Positions 1 through 8,905 of a DNA stretch of 13,772 bases are shown here, in pieces. Source of the stretch: DATKDF01 sp035512795 (GTDB taxonomy: Bacteria; Acidobacteriota; Vicinamibacteria; Vicinamibacterales; SCN-69-37); NCBI GenBank assembly GCA_035512795.1, contig DATKDF010000035.1, positions 1 through 13,772 of the forward strand. The letters run 5' to 3'. Positions within the stretch are counted from its first letter, which is position 1; the number at the start of each line of letters is the position of its first letter. The translations under genes were made by a program, and so were the position numbers. The notes under the pieces were generated by a model. That model was not told the origin of the DNA. It saw only the letters and a list, made by a program, of their open reading frames with translations, and did no database searches.

Positions 1-61
1 AGAAGGAGAGGAGAGGCCGCTGTTGATTCCAACCGCCGTACCCGGCCATCATGCGGCATCC

Positions 62-67
62 GGAGAG
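62..67 (+). promoter_or_regulatory. Ribosome binding site of the serine hydrolase
   Basis: GGAGAG lies five bases before the ATG at 73 and favours this start over the in-window ATG at 51, which is in another frame. It is one of the few clear Shine-Dalgarno matches here. No convincing -35/-10 pair is visible in bases 1-61. Confidence 0.5.
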
Positions 68-72
68 TCCAG

Positions 73-1563
<1,491 letters not shown>

Positions 1564-2454
1564 CGGCACGCCGATGCGCTCTTCGGTCAGCATCTGTTGA
1601 AGGTCGTCCAGCGACGAAACCGGCAGGTCGCCAAACGCCACGATGACGTCGCCGCGGCTGAGGCCGGCCGACGCCGCCGGACTTTGCGGGTCGACGTCGG
1701 CCACGAGAATCCCGGACGACACCATCAGTCCGTGGTGGCGCGCGAGGTGACCGGCCACGGCCGTCTCGCGGCCGGCGATGCCGATCGAACTGCGCCGCAT
1801 GCGGCCGTCACGAATCAGCCGCGAGACGACGACGCGCATCGTGTCGCTCGCGATGGCGAAGCAGAGCCCTTGCGCCGCCGCGATCATGGCCGTGTTGACG
1901 CCGATGACCTCGCCCGCCGCGGTCACGAGCGGTCCGCCCGAGTTGCCGGGATTGAGCGCCGCGTCGGTCTGGATGATGTCGCGCATCAGGCGTCCCGACC
2001 GCGCCCGAAGCGAACGGCCGAGCGCGCTGACCACGCCGCTCGTCACCGTGTTGTCGAAGCCGAGCGGGTTGCCGATCGCGATGGCCATTTGCCCGACCGA
2101 CAGCCGCGCGGAGTCGCCAATCCGTACGTGCGGGTACCCGCTGCCGTCGATGCGCACGACCGCCAGATCCGTCTCGTCGTCGGCGCCAATCACGTCGCCG
2201 CGGCGCGCGCGGCCGTCCCGCAGCGTGACGAGCACCGACCAGGCGCCCTGCACGACGTGACTGTTGGTGACGACCAGCCCATCGGGCGTGACGAGAAACC
2301 CGGACCCGGAGCCACGCGACAATGGCCGGCCCGGTCGGGCGAGGGCGCCAGGTGCTTCGATGCGAACGACCGAAGGCCCGACCTGTTCGACCGCGGTCAC
2401 GACCGCACGCGAATAGGCGTCGAGCAGGACGTCATCAGAAGGCTGGGGAGCCAT

Positions 2455-2568
2455 GGTCTGATGCTACTCCCAAAACAGGCTGGTCACGGGGGCCCGGCAG
2501 GGGGAAGGAGCCCCCAGGCCGGCCGCCCCGTATCGGGGAACTGACAAAACCGGTAGTAGGCTTGACGC
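2455..2568. promoter_or_regulatory. Divergent intergenic region with two short hairpins
   Basis: These 114 bp separate the divergent protease and MutS-like genes and must hold the start signals of both. Two small perfect inverted repeats are visible: GGGGG-AAGGAG-CCCCC (2500-2515) and CCCCG-TAT-CGGGG (2526-2538). CTGACA at 2541 resembles a -35 box for the rightward gene, but no good -10 follows at normal spacing. CGGTAGTAGG (2551-2560) just before the GTG start resembles the CGGTATAGTC found before the gene at 8906. Promoter positions are therefore unproven; the repeats are seen directly. Confidence 0.3.
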
Positions 2569-4374
2569 GTGCATCAGACCGCGCCAGCATCCGAGGTCGA
2601 GCTCCTGTACCGCCAGCGCCTGGCAGACCGGCGAACGGTCCTCGCCGCCCGGCAGCACGCGCACCTCCAGCTCAGCCGTGCCCGGCTGGCCCTGGTCGCG
2701 CTGTTCTTTGCGATTCCGCTGGTCGTCGGGTTCGCGCAGGCCGCCTGGTCGGCCGTCCCGGCGGCCCTGTTCGGGATCGTGGCCATCGTGCATGCCCGGC
2801 GGCTCGACGACCGACGGAAGGCCGCCTCAGCCGTGGCGTTCTACGAGCGGGGTCTGGCCCGGCTGTCGCACGGGTGGATCGGGCAGGGCGATCAGGGACA
2901 ACGGTTCGCCAGCGACGCGCACTCGTACGCCGGCGACCTGGACGTGTTCGGCCGCGGCGGCCTCTTCGAGCTCGTGGCAACGGCGCGCACCGAGGCAGGC
3001 CAGCAGACGCTGGCGCGCTGGCTGCTCGAACCGGCCGCACCGGACCTCGTCACGGCTCGTCAGGCAGCGGTGCGCGAACTGGCACCGCGAGTCGACCTTC
3101 GCGAACGCATGGCCGTGCTTGGCGACGAGCTGCGCGTCGGCGTCGATGCCGATGGCCTCCGGGCCTGGGCCGTGTCGCCGGTTCGTATGCCGGGTGGCTG
3201 GATCCGCGTCGCCCTGCTCGCGGTGCCGCTCGTCTGGATCGGGCATGTCACGTGGATGCTGACCACCTGGTCGATGACGCTCGCCGACTTGCGCGCGATC
3301 ATCGCCATCCTTGCCCTCCAGGCCGGCGTGGCCTGGGCGTTCCGGTCGCGTGTAGTGCCCGTCATCCACGCAGTGGACGAGCCGACGCGGGATCTGTCGC
3401 TGCTCGGCGAAGTGCTCGCCGTGCTCGAACGCGAGGAGTTCGACTCGGCCGAGCTCATCCAACTGCAGCGGGCCCTGCTCGAGCCTCGGCGAGCCTCGGC
3501 CGAGGTCGCGCGGCTCGAGACGCTCTCCGCACTCCTCGCCTCGCGCCGGAACCTGTTCTTCACGCTGGCGGCGGCGCTCCTGCTCTGGGCCACCCAACTG
3601 GCCGGTGCGATCGAAGCCTGGCGCCGGCGCGCCGGCACCCACGTGTCCGACTGGCTCGACGCGGTCGGCGAACTCGAGGCCCTGCTCTCCCTGGCGGCAT
3701 TTGCCTACGAGCATCCGGACTACACGTTTCCCGAGTTTCAGGCCGAGGCCACCGGCATCAGGGCTCAGGCGCTCGCCCATCCCCTGCTCGACCGCGAGGC
3801 GGTGCCGAACGATCTCGAGCTCGGCGGCTCGGGTCCGGCCCTCTTCATCGTCAGCGGTTCGAACATGTCGGGCAAGAGCACGTGGTTGCGGGCGATTGGT
3901 GTGAACGTCGTGCTGGCGCAGGCTGGCGCACCCGTGCGCGCGGCTGCGATGGCGCTCGGCCCGCTGCACGTCGGCGCGGCGATGCGCGTCGCCGACTCGC
4001 TCGTGGACGGGCGGTCGCATTTCATGGCCGAGATCACCCGGCTCAAGCAGATCGTCGACCTGGCCCGCGCGCACGGCGGCCGCGTGCTGTTCCTGCTCGA
4101 CGAAGTCCTGGCCGGCACTAACTCGCACGATCGGCGGCACGGCGCCGAGGGCCTGCTGTCGGGCCTGGTCGGCCTGGGCGCGATCGGGCTCGTGACGACG
4201 CACGACCTGGCGCTTGGCGAACTGGCGACCACGCTCGCGCCGGTGGCCGAGAACGTGCACTTCGAGGATGCCTTCGATGGCGCGCAGCTCGCCTTCGACT
4301 ATCACCTGCGACCCGGCGTCGTCCGCACAAGCAATGCGATCGCGCTGATGCGGTCGATCGGGCTGGACGTCTGA
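2569..4374 (+). CDS. Membrane-anchored MutS-family ATPase (not canonical MutS)
   Basis: A 601-residue protein with the MutS C-terminal ATPase domain: Walker A GSNMSGKST (430-438), Walker B VLFLLDE (506-512), the family signature TNSHDRRHGAE (518-528) and TTHD (543-546). The mismatch-recognition and connector domains of MutS (usually about 850 residues in total) are absent. Instead there are hydrophobic, probably membrane-spanning stretches at about 39-58, 61-75, 213-232, 243-258 and 327-346, with a conserved-looking block FYERGLARL...GDLDVFGRGGLFELV between them. This is the architecture of the MutS-related membrane proteins often misnamed as mismatch repair enzymes; their role is not established. 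The start is GTG at 2569, because the hydrophobic N-terminal block and MHQTAPASEVELLYRQRL-type beginning fit and no ATG lies nearby upstream in frame. It ends 12 bp from the convergent DAC-like gene, sharing a hairpin with it. Confidence 0.88.
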   Translation: MHQTAPASEVELLYRQRLADRRTVLAARQHAHLQLSRARLALVALFFAIPLVVGFAQAAWSAVPAALFGIVAIVHARRLDDRRKAASAVAFYERGLARLSHGWIGQGDQGQRFASDAHSYAGDLDVFGRGGLFELVATARTEAGQQTLARWLLEPAAPDLVTARQAAVRELAPRVDLRERMAVLGDELRVGVDADGLRAWAVSPVRMPGGWIRVALLAVPLVWIGHVTWMLTTWSMTLADLRAIIAILALQAGVAWAFRSRVVPVIHAVDEPTRDLSLLGEVLAVLEREEFDSAELIQLQRALLEPRRASAEVARLETLSALLASRRNLFFTLAAALLLWATQLAGAIEAWRRRAGTHVSDWLDAVGELEALLSLAAFAYEHPDYTFPEFQAEATGIRAQALAHPLLDREAVPNDLELGGSGPALFIVSGSNMSGKSTWLRAIGVNVVLAQAGAPVRAAAMALGPLHVGAAMRVADSLVDGRSHFMAEITRLKQIVDLARAHGGRVLFLLDEVLAGTNSHDRRHGAEGLLSGLVGLGAIGLVTTHDLALGELATTLAPVAENVHFEDAFDGAQLAFDYHLRPGVVRTSNAIALMRSIGLDV

Positions 4375-4390
4375 GCCGCCGCCGGCTCAG
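4371..4390. terminator. Bidirectional hairpin spanning two convergent stop codons
   Basis: CTGAGCCG-CCGC-CGGCTCAG is a perfect 8-bp inverted repeat with a four-base loop. It contains the TGA of the MutS-like gene (4372-4374) in one arm and the TGA of the leftward DAC-like gene (read from 4389 to 4387) in the other. No T-run follows on either strand, so it is not a textbook intrinsic terminator. It could still stop or pause transcription in both directions, or protect the 3' ends. Confidence 0.5.
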
Positions 4391-5523
4391 AGCAGGAGTG
4401 TCTCCACCCGATGGGCATGCACCATGTCCTCGGCATCCGACCACCTGAAGATCGTGCAGTGCCCGTCCTGCGAGGCGACCACGGCGACCGCGTCGTGCTG
4501 ATCGAAGACGAACTGCGCGGCTGACAGGTGGCGCGTGCCGCCGAGCCGTGCCGGCGCTTCGTGCCACATCGGGCGGCCCTCGATGGGCTCGGTGACGACC
4601 ACGCGGTCGACGATCTGGCTGGCCTGGCGCGGGCGGATCTTCACGCCGAACGCGAGCAGGCTGTAGCGGTCGTCGATGAGCGTGGCACCATCGACGGCGG
4701 TAAGGCCCGCCAGGCCGTCCACGGCGTGATGAACCGCATCACGCCAGTCACGCCCGTCCGGCATCGACGACGGCTGCTCGACCAGATCGGCCAGCGCCCG
4801 GTAGGGCGGATCGACGATGTAGGGCATCGGCGTCACGACCGATTCGAGCCACGTGCTCGTGCCGGCAGGCACACGGAGGAGCGCGCCGCCCCGGCCATGT
4901 GCCCGCATCGAGGCGGCCAGTTCGATGAGCAGGTTGGCCGTGCGGCCCGGTGCGCCGAACGGATCGAATCCCATGAGCGATCGGAGAGCCGGCGCGTAGT
5001 CCTCGGTGGCCGTCTCGTGTTCGTGCACGACCTTGATCTGGTCGCCCTCGAGCACGGCGATGTTCAGGAACTTGCTGAACGGCTCGCCGCGCTGCTTGAT
5101 GACGAGCAGGCCCGACGCGGCGACTTCGATGACAAGGGTCAGTTGCGGCAGGTCGCGGGCCGTGCCCCAGACGCGCAAGGACTGGTCGATCGGCCAGACC
5201 CCCAGGTGGATGCTGGCACGCTCGACGGCGGGCGCCAGCTTGGCGAGGGCCGCCGGGTGGAGCGGCAGCGGATCCCGAAACCGGAGCGGGGTGCCGGCCA
5301 GGTCGGGCGAGACAAAGGCGAGCGAGATGCGCGGCGACTGGCCTTCTTCGCGCCGCAGGCTCGCCCAAAAAGCCGTGTCGACCATCGCCTCGATGACACC
5401 GGCGTCCGGCTGAGGCGCAAGCGGCCCCTGCCCTGCCGTCTCGGCTCGTTGGCGGTATTCGTCGAGGTGTTCGAGCACACGGCTGGCGATGACGCGGGCG
5501 ACGGTGTAGGCGGGATCGGACAT
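4387..5523 (-). CDS. DACNV sensor domain plus DisA_N-like diadenylate cyclase domain protein
   Basis: A 378-residue protein that I assign to the DACNV-containing family, in which an N-terminal sensor-like region precedes a DisA_N (diadenylate cyclase, DAC) domain. The DAC part is at about residues 255-365. The DGA motif is D278-G279-A280 (in VDGATLIDD), and the RHR-type motif is GGTRHLSAA (328-336), followed by DAVAVVASQDG (344-354). Active c-di-AMP synthases such as DisA and CdaA carry GTRHRAA and SEETG here; this protein has RHL instead of RHR and no SEE. It may therefore be a diverged cyclase, make another nucleotide, or only bind one. Residues 1-250 contain no transmembrane segment. The ATG at 5523 has no clear Shine-Dalgarno sequence. 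It lies 97 bp downstream of the ABC ATPase gene on the same strand, so read-through from that operon is possible. The family call is good; activity is unknown. Confidence 0.8.
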   Translation of the reverse strand: MSDPAYTVARVIASRVLEHLDEYRQRAETAGQGPLAPQPDAGVIEAMVDTAFWASLRREEGQSPRISLAFVSPDLAGTPLRFRDPLPLHPAALAKLAPAVERASIHLGVWPIDQSLRVWGTARDLPQLTLVIEVAASGLLVIKQRGEPFSKFLNIAVLEGDQIKVVHEHETATEDYAPALRSLMGFDPFGAPGRTANLLIELAASMRAHGRGGALLRVPAGTSTWLESVVTPMPYIVDPPYRALADLVEQPSSMPDGRDWRDAVHHAVDGLAGLTAVDGATLIDDRYSLLAFGVKIRPRQASQIVDRVVVTEPIEGRPMWHEAPARLGGTRHLSAAQFVFDQHDAVAVVASQDGHCTIFRWSDAEDMVHAHRVETLLL

Positions 5524-5620
5524 GGGAGGCGGGCAAAACCATCATGACGTGCGGCCACCGCCGTGCGCAACCGGCGTGGCTGTCGGCGCCTGGCCGACGC
5601 GGAAACTCCTCGACATCGCG
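5524..5620 (-). other. Short intergenic gap with weak hairpin
   Basis: Ninety-seven bases separate the ABC ATPase stop from the DAC-like start. GTCGGC-GCCTG-GCCGAC (5582-5598) forms a 6-bp stem without a T-run, so termination is doubtful. On the minus strand TTGCGC and CATGAT stand 18 bp apart, a weak promoter match for the DAC-like gene. Neither is convincing alone. Confidence 0.2.
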
Positions 5621-6385
5621 TCAGCGCTCGGCGAAGGACGCCGTGCCGGTCTCGGGCGACACCAGCAGATCCACGTACCGCTGCGCGATGTCGGACGGCG
5701 ATCCCTCCTCGACGACACGGCCTCCCTCGATGAGGAGCAGCCGGGTGCAGAACTCGGTCACGATGGGCACCGCGTGGCTCACGAGCAGCACCGTGTGACC
5801 CGCCGCTCGCAGCTCCCGATACCGGGTTTCGCACTTGGCCCGGAACCCGGCGTCCCCGACAGCGAAAATCTCGTCGAGCACCAGCAGGTCCCGTACGGCC
5901 TCGAACGCCACGGCGTAGCCGAGCCGCGCCGCCATGCCGCTCGAGTAGTGCTTCAGCTTCAGATTGGCAAACCGCTCGAGCTCGGCAAACGCGAGGACCG
6001 CGTCCATCCGTTGCCGGATCTCGGCGAGACTCATCCCCATCACGCCGCCAATCAGGCAGACATTGTCAACGGCGTCAAGTTCCGGATTCCAGCCGACGCC
6101 CAGCTCCAGGATGGGCGTGACGGGCGCCGCCACCCGCACCCGTCCGCTGTCGGGCGCGTAAATGCCGCAGAGAATCCGGAGCAACGTACTCTTGCCGCAG
6201 CCGTTGCGTCCCATGATGCCGACGGCTTCGCCAGCGTCGACCGAGAACGTGATGCCATCGAGCACCTGCAGGCGTTCGAATCGCCGCGGCTCGAGCACGC
6301 CCAGCACATGCTCGCGCACCGTGTCGCGCCGGGCCGATGGGATCCGGAACGCCTTGCGCACGTTCTCGACCTCGATGATCGCCAC
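5621..6385 (-). CDS. Polysaccharide-export ABC transporter ATPase (Wzt/KpsT/TagH type)
   Basis: A 254-residue ABC ATPase of the group that exports O-antigen, capsule or teichoic acid. Walker A is GRNGCGKST (59-67), the ABC signature is YSSGM (147-151), Walker B is LLVLDE (167-172), and the H-loop histidine is H204 (LLVSHA). The pattern LELGVGWNPELDAVDN (93-108) and FAVGDAGFRAK after Walker B are typical of this subfamily. It ends soon after the nucleotide-binding domain, so the C-terminal carbohydrate-recognition domain seen in E. coli O8/O9a-type Wzt (proteins of about 400 residues or more) is missing. The start is GTG, two bases after the permease stop, so translation is probably coupled. 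With the adjacent permease it should form a four-part inner-membrane exporter driving lipid-linked glycan across the membrane. Confidence 0.92.
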   Translation of the reverse strand: MAIIEVENVRKAFRIPSARRDTVREHVLGVLEPRRFERLQVLDGITFSVDAGEAVGIMGRNGCGKSTLLRILCGIYAPDSGRVRVAAPVTPILELGVGWNPELDAVDNVCLIGGVMGMSLAEIRQRMDAVLAFAELERFANLKLKHYSSGMAARLGYAVAFEAVRDLLVLDEIFAVGDAGFRAKCETRYRELRAAGHTVLLVSHAVPIVTEFCTRLLLIEGGRVVEEGSPSDIAQRYVDLLVSPETGTASFAER

Positions 6386-6387
6386 CG

Positions 6388-7158
6388 CTACAGGTACTCC
6401 GCCGCCCGCGGCCCATACCGTCGATGGACCAGCGTGCCCACCCCGAGTGACAGCACCGCCGCCCCCACCAGATACAGATGTGCCGTCAGCGTCGGCACGT
6501 CACCCCGCACGAGCACGGCGCGCGCAAACTCGATCACCGGCGTCGGCGGCCAGATGTAGAGATACGCGTGCAGCCACTCGGGCAGGATGCCGAGGGGATA
6601 GACAACCGGGGCCAGGAAGAACCCGGCGTGCGCGGCCACGTCCCACACCTGGTTCAGATCCCGATACCGCAGGAAGACCACGCTCGCCGCCAGCGAGAAG
6701 CCCGCCACGATGACGATGAACGCCCCCGTGTAGGCCGCGTACTGGACGAGCGCGACGAGCGACGGTGGCCGGCCAGACGCAACGAGAAAGATGACGATGA
6801 TGACGCTGAACACAGCGAGCGTCAACACCGCATTGGCCAGCGACGTCAGCACGAGAATCCAGGCCGGACACTTCGCGCGCGTCAGCAGAAAGCCGCGTGT
6901 GGCAAGCGACGCGAGGCCGGTCTTGGTGGCGTCGCCGAAGAACTCGTAGAGAAAGAGCCCGATGATGAGATTGAGCCGGTAGTCCGGATCGGCGCCGAAC
7001 ACGAACGAGAACACGCCCAGGAGGAGCGCGAACATCGCCAACGGCTTCAGGAGCGCCCAGACGAAACCGCCAATCGTGCCGTGATACCGCACCTTGAAAT
7101 CCGTCCGGACGAGCGTCCAGGCGAGGCCCAACAGCGCCTCCCGGTTCGGGCCCGGCAT
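6388..7158 (-). CDS. Polysaccharide-export ABC-2 permease (Wzm type)
   Basis: An ABC-2 type permease of 256 residues from this start. The N terminus TLVRTDFKVRYHGTIGGFVW is the usual amphipathic entry of Wzm/KpsM/TagG permeases. About six membrane segments follow (roughly 30-54, 63-77, 104-127, 137-163, 177-192 and 225-244), with the loop VFLRYRDLNQVW and the PVVYPLGILPEW segment typical of the family. It would form the membrane channel for the ATPase encoded next. In-frame starts also exist at 7218 (ATG, 276 residues) and 7257 (289 residues), but these add a low-complexity tail and overlap the upstream TPR gene by 56 or 95 bp. The ATG at 7158 lies four bases past that gene's stop and gives the usual family length. 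None of the starts has a strong Shine-Dalgarno sequence, so the start is moderately sure. Confidence 0.9.
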   Translation of the reverse strand: MPGPNREALLGLAWTLVRTDFKVRYHGTIGGFVWALLKPLAMFALLLGVFSFVFGADPDYRLNLIIGLFLYEFFGDATKTGLASLATRGFLLTRAKCPAWILVLTSLANAVLTLAVFSVIIVIFLVASGRPPSLVALVQYAAYTGAFIVIVAGFSLAASVVFLRYRDLNQVWDVAAHAGFFLAPVVYPLGILPEWLHAYLYIWPPTPVIEFARAVLVRGDVPTLTAHLYLVGAAVLSLGVGTLVHRRYGPRAAEYL

Positions 7159-7162
7159 GCGG

Positions 7163-8884
7163 TCAGCGCCCGCCGCCACCGATGACTCGAGCCCGGTTCC
7201 GGCTGATGCAGTCGTCATTGCCCGGCGTCCCCGGCGCCACGCGCGCGATGGCCTCACAGTGCCCGAGCGCCGCCGCTGGATTGAGCGGCTCTTCGACCGC
7301 CGCCAGGCCGCGATGCGCGGCGACGTTCCACGGATCGCGGCCGAGCGTCTCCCGATACCAGCGTCGAGCCTCGTCGGGCTGTCCGGTCAGCATCGCCAGC
7401 GCTCCGAGGCCATTACTCGCCTCGTTCGACTCGGGGTGCCGCCGGCGCAGTTCCTCGAACGACGCCCGCGCCTCATCATACGACCGGACCTCGAGCAGGC
7501 AGACGCCCAGCTTCGGGTAGATGGCCAGTTCGTCGGGATTGCCGGCCATCGCGATCGCCAGCCGGCCGATGGCTTCGTCGCACCGGCCGGCCTGGTGCAG
7601 GGCCTCGCCGAGCGCCAGGTTCGGCAGCCAATGGTCGGGCGCCTCGTTGACGGCCTCGGTCCAGAGCGCCACCGGGTCGTCCCAGATGGCGTTGCGCAGC
7701 ACGGTTCGGCCCCCGAGCGTGGCCAGAAACACCACCGCCGCGGCAACCACCGCCACCTGCGAGAGCAGGCGCGCGCGGGCGAGCCGCCGCGCCAGCCAGC
7801 CGGCGCCCACGCCGCCCGCCAGAAAGAAGCCGGCCGACGCGGCATATACGCGGTGCTCGGCCATCGGCTCGCCCCGGTCCAGCATGACGAGCACCATCGA
7901 CGGCACGAGCATCAGCACGAACCACAGCAACCCGAACGCCGTGAGCGGCTCACGCCGCCGGGTGTGCCACGCCAGGCCGGCCATCGCCATGAGCACTGCG
8001 AAGCCGAGCAGCAGCCGGTTGTCGAGCAGCCCGGCAACGGGTGCGACGTCGTGAAACACGGCCTGACCGACCGGCGCGAGAAGCAGCGCCACATACTTGT
8101 GCAGCACCGCAACCTGCAGGAGCACGTAGGCCAGCTGCGGATCGAGGCCGCCCGGATGCTCGATGACGGCGAACACGGCCAGCCGGACGAGGACCGCAAA
8201 GGCGCCGATCGCGAAGAGCGGCACGTGCAGCCAGACGAGCCGGAAGATGGTCGCCCGGCGATCCCCGCGATAGACGAGCCAGTCGAACGCCACGAGCGCC
8301 ACCGGCAGCATCATGGCGTTCTCCTTCGACAGCACACCGGCGATCCAGAAACCCAGCGTCAGGAGCAGCCAGTGTGCGTATCGCGTGCGAAACCAGATCC
8401 GGACTGAATGGAGTGCCAGCACCAGAAACGTCGCAGAGAGCACCTCGGCCCGGCCGCTGATGTAGCCAACCGCCTGCGCCATCATGGGATGCAGGGCGAA
8501 GAGCATCGCGGCGACAACGGCCGCCACGGCCTGAACCGGACGCGGGGTGTCGACCGGGGCCGTGCGCGTCCGGTCGCCGAGGACCAGCCAGACCAGCGCG
8601 AACAGCAGGCCGACGTTCGCCATATGGAGCAGCACGTTCGTCAGGTGAAACCCGAACGGCGCCGGTCCCCAGACGGCCCGGTCGAAGGCGAACGAGATAT
8701 TGGCGAGCGGACGCGTGACATCGCGTAGGACGAGCTCGCGCCACTGCTCCGGTGTCTCGATCGTGGGGTTCTCCAGGATCAGGCGCTGGTCGTCGTACAC
8801 AAACGGGTTGTCGAGCGCGTTCAGGTACACGACACCGGCTGACAGGATCGTCAGGACCGCGGCAAGGAGCGGGCGGGTTCGCAC
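7163..8884 (-). CDS. TMTC-like membrane protein with C-terminal TPR repeats (putative GT-C glycosyltransferase)
   Basis: A multi-pass protein with the layout of bacterial TMTC-like proteins: a GT-C-like membrane part (residues about 1-390, some ten hydrophobic helices) followed by TPR-type helical repeats (about 404-545). The first extracytoplasmic loop has the acidic motif FVYDDQ (D31-D32), then RPLANISFAFDRAVWG and FHLTNVLLHMAN, and HPMMAQAVGYISGRAEVLSA further on, all typical of the family. Eukaryotic TMTCs transfer mannose from a lipid carrier to proteins; the bacterial substrate is unknown. It heads the operon TPR protein, permease, ATPase, so a part in glycan or glycoprotein export is likely. 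The open frame extends to an ATG at 9016, but those extra 44 residues are polar, unlike the family, and lie antisense to the glycosyltransferase 5' end. GTG at 8884 (573 residues) begins exactly before the first helix and is preferred, though it has no Shine-Dalgarno sequence. Confidence 0.82.
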   Translation of the reverse strand: MRTRPLLAAVLTILSAGVVYLNALDNPFVYDDQRLILENPTIETPEQWRELVLRDVTRPLANISFAFDRAVWGPAPFGFHLTNVLLHMANVGLLFALVWLVLGDRTRTAPVDTPRPVQAVAAVVAAMLFALHPMMAQAVGYISGRAEVLSATFLVLALHSVRIWFRTRYAHWLLLTLGFWIAGVLSKENAMMLPVALVAFDWLVYRGDRRATIFRLVWLHVPLFAIGAFAVLVRLAVFAVIEHPGGLDPQLAYVLLQVAVLHKYVALLLAPVGQAVFHDVAPVAGLLDNRLLLGFAVLMAMAGLAWHTRRREPLTAFGLLWFVLMLVPSMVLVMLDRGEPMAEHRVYAASAGFFLAGGVGAGWLARRLARARLLSQVAVVAAAVVFLATLGGRTVLRNAIWDDPVALWTEAVNEAPDHWLPNLALGEALHQAGRCDEAIGRLAIAMAGNPDELAIYPKLGVCLLEVRSYDEARASFEELRRRHPESNEASNGLGALAMLTGQPDEARRWYRETLGRDPWNVAAHRGLAAVEEPLNPAAALGHCEAIARVAPGTPGNDDCISRNRARVIGGGGR

Positions 8885-8905
8885 GAGCCGGTATAGTCTA
8901 ATGGC
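8885..8905. promoter_or_regulatory. Minimal divergent start region with overlapping -10-like elements
   Basis: Only 21 bp separate the chosen GTG (leftward, 8884) and TTG (rightward, 8906) start codons. TATAGT (8892-8897) matches a -10 box at five of six bases on the plus strand, and the overlapping TAGACT read leftward from 8900 matches at four of six. Both would start transcription within a few bases of the start codons, giving nearly leaderless messages. No -35 box is clear on either side. Confidence 0.35.

Noticed and set aside
2827..4305. A 492-codon minus-strand open frame opposite the MutS-like gene
   Set aside because: No domain or start signal, with composition typical of antisense shadow. 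The plus-strand frame has intact Walker motifs.
2569..4374. Assignment as the canonical mismatch repair gene mutS
   Set aside because: Too short, no mismatch-binding domain, and several hydrophobic segments. Only the ATPase domain is shared.
5582..5598. A possible terminator hairpin after the ABC ATPase
   Set aside because: The stem has only 6 bp and no T-run. Such short repeats are frequent by chance at this GC content.
7094..8407. A 437-codon plus-strand open frame opposite the TPR membrane protein
   Set aside because: Highly charged, low-complexity sequence with no recognisable motif. The opposite strand has a coherent membrane and TPR pattern.
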